Assembly: GCA_021208685.1 (NCBI GenBank)
Contig: JAJOJJ010000045.1
Location: forward strand, 62,001 to 126,000
Length of the DNA stretch: 64,000 nucleotides
Source of the DNA: Saccharospirillaceae bacterium
Lineage (GTDB): Bacteria; Pseudomonadota; Gammaproteobacteria; Pseudomonadales; Oceanobacteraceae
Direction: 5' to 3'
Shown piece by piece: positions 42,088-50,800 of this stretch. Every line of letters starts with the position of its first letter. The stretch's first letter is position 1. Under the pieces are notes generated by a model. The model ran no database searches, was not told the DNA's origin, and worked only from the letters and a program-made list of their open reading frames with translations. A program made the translations under genes and the position numbers.

Positions 42088-43350
42088 TTAATCCTTGTGC
42101 TCTTTAACAATGGCAAAAACCAGACGTCCCACCAGGTACATAAGCAACAGTGTCACAAACCAGGTAAGAATGTTGTAGGCTCTGCGCGGGTACTTATCTT
42201 CTTCTGCTAATGCTGGGTACTGAACAATAAGAAGATGCTTAAGCTTGCGGTAGGCATCAGCTCTTACAGATTCAAGACTCGCAAGTGATGATTTATAGAG
42301 ATCAGAAGCCAATTCTACGCTAAGTTTAATTTCCTGATAGATTGTATTGACTTTATTCAGAGACTGATCACCGGTTGACGAGGTAAGACGGGATTTTTCT
42401 TCCGCCAGTTGTTTGGTCAATGAATCGATTAAGTTTCTTTGAGAACGTACTTCCGGTGCGTCATCACGCATGACTGCACGCAGTTCTTTAAGTCGCGCAT
42501 CAGCCTTGATAATTTCAGCCTGCAAGCCGTTGATTGCCTGCACCAGTGCGCCACCCTCCTGTTCCGGGCTGTATAATTTATTATCGTCCTGAAATGCCAG
42601 CAATCGGGCTTGTTGCTGCTTGAGGATATCGTGGCTTCTTTCTACCTCTCCCTGTGCATAACGAAGCTGCTCGGTTGCCATTTTATTGCCGATGCTGTTA
42701 ATGAATTTCTCACTCAATTCGAGCACTTTATTTGCCAGAAGTAATGCAAATTCCGGATCAAAAGCCTGAACCTCGACATAAACAATGTCTGACATCTCGT
42801 CATGATGCACATGAAGGTGCTTTTTGTAGTAATCAACATAGTCTTCCACTGTCGCGGAAGCAGACAACCGACTGAACCAGTCAGCACCAGCCTGTTGATA
42901 GTGCCCCTTCAACCCAATTGACTCATCCAGAGAAACCGCCATGTCACGCGATTCAATAAACTCCTTGATAATCAGGGCGTCGCGCATTGTACCTGTAACC
43001 GCGCCAAGGGATGCCAGGCCAGCAATTGGCAAATCCGAACTGCCTGACTGCTTAACGACAAACTGAGCCTCTGACACATAACGCGGTGAAGCAATGATGC
43101 CGAAATAGCCAATTAAAATCATGGACGCCAAAACAACAAAGGCAAATGACCCCATTTTGGCCCAGGTATAATCCAAACCTTTCTGCGTTTTCAGGAAGGC
43201 CTGTGAATCTTTAAAAAACTGTAACGGATCGCGTTTCAGTTTTTTCAGTTTCCGCTTAATCGGAGTCATGGGAACTTCCGGAGTTTTGACCTCGGCAGTA
43301 ACCTTCTCTGCATTTTTTGCCGGAGAGTCTTTGTTAACGATTTCGGACAT
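42088..43350 (-). CDS. kpsE: Capsule export inner-membrane protein (polysaccharide co-polymerase-like)
   Basis: 420 residues from ATG 43350 (CAGGAAG upstream); the track start at 43413 lies inside kpsT. It overlaps the kpsT end by 17 nt. A cytoplasmic N-terminus, a first membrane helix (FAFVVLASMILIGYFGIIA), a PRYVSEAQFVVKQSG start of the periplasmic domain, long periplasmic coiled coil (ERSHDILKQQQARLLAFQDD ...), and a second helix near the C-terminus (ILTWFVTLLLMYLVGRLVF). KpsE/CtrB proteins link the ABC transporter to KpsD. Confidence 0.9.
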   Translation of the reverse strand: MSEIVNKDSPAKNAEKVTAEVKTPEVPMTPIKRKLKKLKRDPLQFFKDSQAFLKTQKGLDYTWAKMGSFAFVVLASMILIGYFGIIASPRYVSEAQFVVKQSGSSDLPIAGLASLGAVTGTMRDALIIKEFIESRDMAVSLDESIGLKGHYQQAGADWFSRLSASATVEDYVDYYKKHLHVHHDEMSDIVYVEVQAFDPEFALLLANKVLELSEKFINSIGNKMATEQLRYAQGEVERSHDILKQQQARLLAFQDDNKLYSPEQEGGALVQAINGLQAEIIKADARLKELRAVMRDDAPEVRSQRNLIDSLTKQLAEEKSRLTSSTGDQSLNKVNTIYQEIKLSVELASDLYKSSLASLESVRADAYRKLKHLLIVQYPALAEEDKYPRRAYNILTWFVTLLLMYLVGRLVFAIVKEHKD

Positions 43351-44005
43351 ATACTTCCTGATACTCTTCAATTGCTTGTTCAAGGTGATCAAAGTAATGC
43401 AGTGTATTTTCACGGATTACGACACCGGCATCGCAGAATTTTCTGAGCTGATCCAGTGAGTGATTGACCATGATTACCTTGGTTTTTTCGTATTTTTCAA
43501 GCAGAAGTTTCTGACTTTTAGCCTTAAATGCAGCATCACCTACAGCGGTCAGCTCATCAATAAGGAGCACATCAAAATTAAAATCAAACCCCATCGTTAA
43601 ACCAAAGGTGACACGCGCACGCATACCGTTGGAGTAGGTTTTTACCGGCTCGTCAAAATAGGCACCTATTTCAGCAAAATCGGCTACTTGCTGCTCTATC
43701 TGACGGGTTTCTTTGTAGCCATGTATGCGGGCCACAAAGCGGACATTTTCACGCCCCGTCATTGAGCCTTGCAGCCCACCCTGCAACCCCAGTGGCCAGG
43801 AGATATTTTTGTCCGTTGTAATTTCGCCACTGCTGGGAATATCGGTACCTCCGATCATACGGATAAGGGTAGATTTACCGACACCGTTGGGGCCCAGAAT
43901 GGCGATATTACGGTCCGTTGGCAGTTCAATATTGACATCACGGAACACATAACTGCGTCCCTGCTTAGTGGGGTAATACTTACTGACGCTGTTGAAACGG
44001 ATCAT
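43334..44005 (-). CDS. kpsT: Capsule ABC exporter ATP-binding protein
   Basis: 223 residues. Walker A GPNGVGKST, Q-loop region LGLQGGLQGSMTGRENV, signature-like TYSNGMRARVTFG, Walker B VLLIDELTAVGD and switch His (MVNHS). Pairs with KpsM to flip the finished, lipid-linked capsule across the inner membrane. Start overlaps the kpsM stop (ATGA). Confidence 0.95.
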   Translation of the reverse strand: MIRFNSVSKYYPTKQGRSYVFRDVNIELPTDRNIAILGPNGVGKSTLIRMIGGTDIPSSGEITTDKNISWPLGLQGGLQGSMTGRENVRFVARIHGYKETRQIEQQVADFAEIGAYFDEPVKTYSNGMRARVTFGLTMGFDFNFDVLLIDELTAVGDAAFKAKSQKLLLEKYEKTKVIMVNHSLDQLRKFCDAGVVIRENTLHYFDHLEQAIEEYQEVYVRNR

Positions 44006-44781
44006 GAGGCAACAAACCTTTGGTGATTTGCGCGGTAAAGCATTAATCCCATTGCCTGTGTCACCAAAGCAAAAGCACCCAGGTAGTACCAGCTACCCAA
44101 GGGCGTTGTATAAGATGCAAAAAAGGCATCACGGCTCAGCTCGATGGCATGAAACAGCGGATTCCAGCTGAACAGGTACCAGTATTGTTCCGGCACCATG
44201 GTTGCGCTGTAAAATACGCCGGATATAAACATCATCGGTGTCATTACAAGATTGATGAGCTTTGTTACATCATCCCAGTACAGCTGGGTGACACAGAAGA
44301 TCATGCCCAAACCCGCCGCTACAAAAACCATGAGTACAGTGGCAGCCAGCAAGTGAATGAAGTCATCCGGCAGGACATCCAGTCCGACCCAGGCAAGAAT
44401 CAGCAACAGCAATACATAAACAATCAGGAAAGTTGCAAACTCGATAATGAGGCGCGTAACCAGAGGATCAATTGGTGCGACCTGACGGTAGCCAAGCAAT
44501 CCTTTATTAGCCTGTACTGCGGCTGATAATTGAGTAAGCAGCTTGGAAAATAATTTAAAAGGAAGAATGCCGCTTAGCATAAACAGAGCGACCGGCACAC
44601 CCGACAGACTATGCCGTCCGATGGCACTGAACAGCGCCACCATAATCGCTGCCTGTCCGGCAGGCTCGGCAAGAGCCCAGAAATAACCAAGGCGATTGGC
44701 TCCGAAGCGGGTACGCAATTCACGGATGAAGAGAGCATGAACCGTATCGCGCATGATTTGCCAGGAAGTGCGGGATTTCAT
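44002..44781 (-). CDS. kpsM: Capsule ABC exporter permease
   Basis: 259 residues from ATG 44781, with TGGAG upstream; the track start at 44844 is not needed. ABC-2 type permease with six hydrophobic segments. TRFGANRLGYFWALAEP is the standard N-terminal amphipathic signature and FISGVFYSATMVPEQYWYLFSWNPLFHAIELSRDAFF the standard late loop. First gene of the leftward capsule transcript; the predicted promoter is about 320 bp upstream. Confidence 0.94.
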   Translation of the reverse strand: MKSRTSWQIMRDTVHALFIRELRTRFGANRLGYFWALAEPAGQAAIMVALFSAIGRHSLSGVPVALFMLSGILPFKLFSKLLTQLSAAVQANKGLLGYRQVAPIDPLVTRLIIEFATFLIVYVLLLLILAWVGLDVLPDDFIHLLAATVLMVFVAAGLGMIFCVTQLYWDDVTKLINLVMTPMMFISGVFYSATMVPEQYWYLFSWNPLFHAIELSRDAFFASYTTPLGSWYYLGAFALVTQAMGLMLYRANHQRFVAS

Positions 44782-45421
44782 TCTGTCTCCATTTGAAAAA
44801 GCATGGTGCTGAAAAGCGCTGTGCGCTGTCCGGCATGTGTCCATACTGCACTCTCTGACGTAAGCCCGGTGTCAGGCTGCTGATCCATCATGTATCGGAG
44901 GGCCTCCTGGCCTGTCACTGGGTCTGTACTGCCTGTCATCTGAGGCCGCCTTATGAGGGCGCCCGTGGTTTGCACTGTCTGGGCGAAGTCAAAAATGGCT
45001 CAGACTGACCGTGCAAAACATCGTCAAGAATTTGACTTCTGCTAACCTGTGTTTCACAAAACGGGAACTTTCAGTTAACGAGTGTTATTCAGATGTAACC
45101 AAGCGCCGCATTATAGTTTAAAGGGGCATATTTTCAAGAAGCGGGGAGCCGGATTGGCTATTCTGCGCTGTTTGTTTTTGCCGGCCTTAATTGACCATCC
45201 GGCTGTTACAGTCACATTACAAACTCAACAAAAATCATGGCACCCTGCTGAACCCCGCCACCCCTGACCTTGCGCTGGTAAGTCTGCAGCATGCCGTTTT
45301 TGTTCTACGGAAAAAAGCTTATTTATGACATCCGTGTGACGCGCCGGGGCCATTCGGGACAATATGAAAATGTTGACCTGACAAGTGTAACGGGCGGGGA
45401 ATTTCACCCTTCCCGACGTCA
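44782..45421. other. 640-bp non-coding region upstream of kpsM
   Basis: Holds the kps promoter (45110-45137) and an unusually long leader of about 320 nt. A 65-codon GTG-started frame (44778-44975, minus) ends on the kpsM start (ATGA), but lacks a Shine-Dalgarno and a recognisable product. I searched by eye for the ops/JUMPstart element (GGCGGTAG) on both strands and did not find it. No T-run terminator for pbpC is seen at 45300-45421. Confidence 0.6.
45110..45137 (-). promoter_or_regulatory. kpsM operon promoter
   Basis: On the minus strand TTGAAA, a 16-nt spacer and a perfect TATAAT. One of the best sigma-70 promoters in the window. Transcription should begin near 45103 and run left into kpsM. 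Confidence 0.75.
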
Positions 45422-47837
45422 TCAGTAAACCGTAACCGTACGCCTGTCCAATTCTCCTTGTGTATCCATAACGACTACTTCCTGTTCACCGGTGTCAAAA
45501 AACCGATGGGTCAGAACTTCGGCTTCGCCGGTACGGCCAATGTGCAGACCGTTCACGTACCAGTCGCGCTCGCCCAGCCCACCCTGAGCATGCAGCGAGA
45601 TTTCCGGCAGCGTCGCACTGCCTCCGGCATGGGTTCGGCTGGAGCGCAGAATGAGGCCATCCTGAATACCGGTAATCTGCAGGGGTTCGAGCGCCAGCAC
45701 CGGAGGTTCATGGCAACGCGGATCAACGGCAGGTAAGCGGTTACGCAAGCGCTGTCTGGCAGGCAGCCAGGGTTCCAGTGATCGCGGCCAGAGTGCCAGC
45801 TGATGCGCTGTTCGGGCAGGCACATTGCAACGGCCATCGACCAGAAGGCCGCGCTCACTGGTCCAGTAGGTTAACGGATTGCGCCATAAACCATCGCTGC
45901 GCTCATCACGCAAGGTCGGCGGCAGCTGACGCCGAACCAGCCAGGCCTGATGGGTCTGAAAGCAGTGATCGGCGGGGGTCTCTGCGGCGCGGTTCCCCAG
46001 TGGCCAGCAAATGGTTTCCTGACGAACCTGCTCCGGCTGCGGCAGAACCCCGGGCTTACGTTCAATACGATCAAATAACTGGAACAGCACCGGCAGCGCA
46101 CTGAGCGCGCCGTAATGTCCGGGCGATGGCGTACCGTCCGGGCGGCCAAACCACACGCCAATGGTATACGCCGGTGTCACCCCCACGGCCCAGGCATCAC
46201 GGAAGCCATAACTGGTGCCGGTTTCCAGGCGATGCTGCGGTCGTTACCCTGCAGGGCATCACTGCGCGCACGGTCCGGACGCGGACTGCGCAGCATATCG
46301 TTCAGCACCCAGGCGGTGTCTGCGGAAAACAACCAGCGCGAGCCTGCGACGGAGTGTGATTCTTCCCTCAGATAACGCAGCGGCCAGACCTGACCGCCAT
46401 TCGCCAGCGCCGAATACAATTGCACCAGCTGCGCCAACGATAATCCGCCCCCCCCCAGCGCCATACTCAGATTGGGTTTACCGTCGCCGGGAATACGGTA
46501 GCGTGCTCCGGCATTGGCAAGAGCGGCGGCAAAGCGCTGCGGAGTAACCGCTTCCAGCACCTGCACCACCGGCAGATTTAGCGACTGCCGTAACGCCTCG
46601 GTAGCCGATACCGGGCCGGAGAAATGGCGGGTAAAGTTTTCCGGCTGATAATCGGTAAAATAACGCGGCACATCGCGCAATAAACTGGCGGAGTGAATCA
46701 GCCCGTCTTCTATCGCCAGACCATAAATAAATGGCTTTAAGGTGGAACCCGGTGAGCGCTGCGCCTGCACCATATCGACATGGCCAAAGCGCGAATCATC
46801 CGCAAAATCGGCTGAACCGGCATAGGCGCGCACCTCGTGAGTGGCATTATCCAGCACCAGAATGGCGGCGGAATGACTGGGCGGGAAGCGCTGAATTTCC
46901 TGAGCCAGATAATCTTCAATCCCGTACTGAAGGTCGGCATCCAGCGTGGTTTTAATCAGGCTTTTATCGGCATTTTGCCGCCGTAATTCCCGCGCCAGCA
47001 GAGGAGTCAGCTGCGGCGTATACGGCTGATAGGCCAGCACAGGTTCCAGCAGTGCCTGCTGATAATCGCGCTGGCTGATCACCCCGAATTCCAGCATGCG
47101 CTGCAGCACTTTGTTTCGCGCACGTAACGCCCGCTGCGGATAACGGTCAGGACGTAAACGCGACGGTGCCTGCGGCAATACGGCCATTAACGCAGCTTCG
47201 GCCAGCGATAAATCCAGCGCCGGTTTATCCAGATACAGACGACTGGCCGCCCCCACGCCTTCAATCACACCCCCCATGGGCGCGTAATTTAAATAGAGGG
47301 TGAATATTTCGTCTTTGCTGTAATGCCATTCCAGCTGCAATGCCCGCAGTGCCTGTTCCAGCTTGCCGCCGACGGAACGGGAATGCGGGTGAAAACGCCG
47401 CGCCACCTGCATAGAAATGGTCGAGCCACCGGATACCACACAACCGCAGCGCCAGTTTTGCCAGGCAGCACGCAGCAACGCGAAAGGATTGATTCCGGGG
47501 TGATAATAAAACCAGCGGTCTTCGTAATTCAGTAATGCCTCTTTATAAAAAGGCGATACGTCGCTCAGCTCTACCGGATAACGCCAGACGCCATTGCTGT
47601 CGGCAAAGGCCCGTAGTGGCCGCTCATGGCGATCAACCACCAGCTGGGCAAAATCGTTTTGCGCGTTCGCCGTCTGGCGTTGCGGATCGGGTACGGCCAG
47701 TGGCCATAACCAATCGGCACTGTTTAACAGCAGGCAAAAACTGCCAGCCACAGCAGATATCGTGTTGTTCTGGCTTGTGGCTGGCGGAAAAACCGTGCCG
47801 CCTTTAACGCGGCACGGTTGGCGGATAGATGACTCAC
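45422..47837 (-). pseudogene. pbpC: Penicillin-binding protein 1C, two frameshifts
   Basis: Bifunctional peptidoglycan glycosyltransferase/transpeptidase, usually about 770 residues, here in three pieces of frame. Piece 1 (GTG 47837) encodes RQPQARTTRYLLWLAVF, the start of the membrane anchor, and then stops; adding one base to the A5 run at 47736-47740 joins it to CLLLNSADWLWPLAV of the track ORF 46177-47751. That ORF holds the GT51 domain (YEDRWFYYHPG, GGSTISMQVAR), and the transpeptidase SPGSTLKPF and SLN motifs. It leaves frame at AWK exactly at the KTGT motif; one added base at the TTT of 46222-46224 restores WKTGTSYGFRDAWAVGVTPAYT, and the C-terminal BiPBP_C domain follows (45422-46186). 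Both lesions are one-base losses in homopolymers, so sequencing error is possible. Confidence 0.85.
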
Positions 47838-47877
47838 TCAGAGGACTCGTCTGACCTGCACGTTCAACCTCAGAGAG

Positions 47878-50800
47878 TCAGGGCTGGGTAACAAACAGAA
47901 TATCCGGCGTGGCTCCCAGCGCACGGATTTCCGGATCGTACATATCTTCGACCAGCGGCACCGGCACCTGATAATTTCCCGGCGTTACCGCGCGCACCAG
48001 ATAAAATACCCGGGTGGTGCTGTACGAATTAGCATCAATGGCGGCGACATAGCGGTCGTCGCGGTATTCCTGATGAGAAATACGCGAACGGCGCTGCCAT
48101 TCGGCCACTGGCTGGGTATCAATGTTGATTTCATCCAGTTTGATCGATGCGCTTAAGTTCTGATTTTCCAGCTCCAGACCCGCTGGCAATAAATCCACCA
48201 GCAATAAATCCGGACGGCGTTTATCGGCTTTTACTTCCAGCTGTACCAGCATCAGATCACCGACGTTCATGCGCAGCGCACCGTCATCCGGAATAATCGC
48301 CTGTCCGTCGGTGGTGAAATAACGGCGCTGAATACTCACACCATTACTTTCTGCCGGTGGGGCCAGTTTGCTGTGGCCCTGATACATCAGCGTGGCGAAT
48401 AACGGATCGCTGCTGGTATTGCTCAGGGTGATGCCATCACGCAGGCTGCTGCCGCTTTCCAGCAGATTAAATTCACCGGCCTGCTGCAGGGTTTTTAATA
48501 CGCTGCCCATGCTCAGTTCGCCACGCCATTCATCACCCGGCACACGATCCAGCTGCACCGCCGCCATAAAGACGGCATTACGTTCCTGGGTGCTCAGATA
48601 GGTACGGCGTTCCAGCATACGCGCCAGCGCTTCGGCACGGCTGAGCGCAAAACTCTGCTGCTGGCGGTATTGCAGCAACAGGCGCACGACCTGTGCGGTA
48701 TCACGCACGCGTGAGCCGTAATCACCGAGGTAATAGTGTTCTTCACGCTGTACGGTTTTCAGTTTTTCCATTAATTGTTCGGACAACGGCTCATCACCCT
48801 GTAATTTCGCCGCCAGTGCCAGATGCAGTAATGGCAGGGCCGGTAAATCCAGACGCGCCTCACCCGCCAGACGGCGGATATCACTCAGCGATGCTTTTTT
48901 ATGCCGTGCCAGTACATAAGCGGCATAGCTCTGATAAATCTGACGGTAAAGCTCCGGACGATCATTCCAGCGCTCACTGAAATTACCGCGACCCCGCAGA
49001 TATTCCTGCAGACGGCTCAGGGTTTTACGCAGCACATCGGCATCAACACGCACACCTTCATCCTGTGCATCGGTGAGGAAATCACCGGCATAGGCGGTCA
49101 GCCAGTGTTGCTCATCATCATCATGGTTTGACCATAAGCCATAGCCGCCATGATTCATCTGGCGCTTAACAATGCGATCCATGCCGCTGTCCAGCGCGCT
49201 TTCGCGCTGACGGCCGGTACTGTTTTTCAGGCCTAAATCCGACAGCTGGTCCGGCGTTGCATAAATCCACGGATAGGTGGAGCTTAACGATTGCTCCAGG
49301 CAGCCATACGGATAGCGCAGCAGATATTCGAGCTGGCTGCGCGGGTTTAAATTCACGCGGTTATTCACACTGATCAGTGCTTCCAGCGACTGCGGAATCC
49401 AGCCAGCCATCTCGCTGCCATCCAGCACCAGACGCTCGCCCGGCTGCAGTACCATCTGTTTCTTTTTGGTCAGCGCCGGATGGGCGGCACGGCTGTTGAG
49501 TTTCCAGCTCTGGGTCAGTGAGTAATCACCGGCACCGGTTAACTGCAGACCGATGTCAATCTGCCCTTCCGGAAACTCGGCGCGTAATGGCAATAACAGG
49601 GTGTGCTTTTCGCCATCGGCCAGCGTCAGCTGCTGGGTTAATGGTGTGTTATCACGCACGACGGCCGGACCACTGAGGCTGAATTGCAGATTTAATACCT
49701 GCTGCTCGCCACTTAAATTGGTAACGTCCAGCGCCACACTGGTTTCATCGCCGACGGCGACAAAACGCGGCAACGACAATTGCGTGACTACCGGCGCAGC
49801 AATGGTCACTTCCTGCTCCAGACTGCCGAAGCGTTCGTCATCAAAGGCCAGCGCCATTAACCGCAGACGACCATTAAAATCGGGTAATTGCAGCGGAATG
49901 CGGGCGACGCCGTTGTTCACCGCTACCTGACCGGAAAACAGCGATACGATCTGCACTTCGGCGCGCGCTTTTTTACCACCACGGCTTAATTCCGGCGCAT
50001 CGCCCCCAAAGCGCTGAGTCGCTATGCGGTTGTTATTCAGGCCAATTAAATGGCTGTACATGTCGTACATATCGACCAGATAACGGCGCGGACTGAAGAA
50101 CCAGGCAAAGGCATCCGGGGTTTTAAAATCGGTGATCGACAACACGCCCACATCCACCGCCGCCAGGGTTACCCAGGCATGGTTGACCGCTGCACCATGG
50201 CTGTCCGTGATCTTCACTTCGGTGACAACACGCTGATTCGGCGTCCATTTTTGCGGCGCATCAAGGGCAATGTTCAGACGACGCGGTTCACGGTCCAGTT
50301 TCAGGTGCATCAGTCCCACTGAACGGGTCGGGGTAATGCGCTGTTTGTTATCGGCCGGTTGTAAATGCAGTGCGCTGATATAAATGTCGTGGCGGTTCCA
50401 GGACTCGTCCACCGGAATATTCAGCGTGGCACCTTCAGCCGGTGTGGTTATCCGCGCACTCCATAACAGCTGATTCGTTTCAACCAGTACCAGGGTTTCA
50501 CCCGCTGCCGGCGGTACAACTTTCAGTTGAGCCACATCGCCTGCGGCGTAGGCGGCTTTATCCAGTGCCAGTACGACTTTATCCGGGCGTGCGCCCTGCT
50601 CGGCATCCTGAGCATCTTCCCAGTACCAATACCAGTCTTCACCGGCATCAAAGGTCATGCTGCTGATTAAACCGGTGCTTTTATCGGTAATTTCCAGACG
50701 ATAACGACCGAAGCTGACCGGTAGCGCCAGTTTTTCGGTATGACCGGCACGGATGCTGCGCGTCAGGGTCAGTTCATTAAATTCACGCTCGCTGGTTTCC

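Noticed and set aside
44778-44975. 65-codon leader gene before kpsM
   Set aside because: No Shine-Dalgarno, GTG start and no motif; kept only as a remark in the leader description.
44782-45421. ops/JUMPstart element for RfaH
   Set aside because: GGCGGTAG or its complement was not found on either strand in the leader.
46177-46230. Programmed frameshift in pbpC
   Set aside because: The site TGGAAACCGG lacks a heptameric slippery sequence, and a second break in the same gene points to error or decay.
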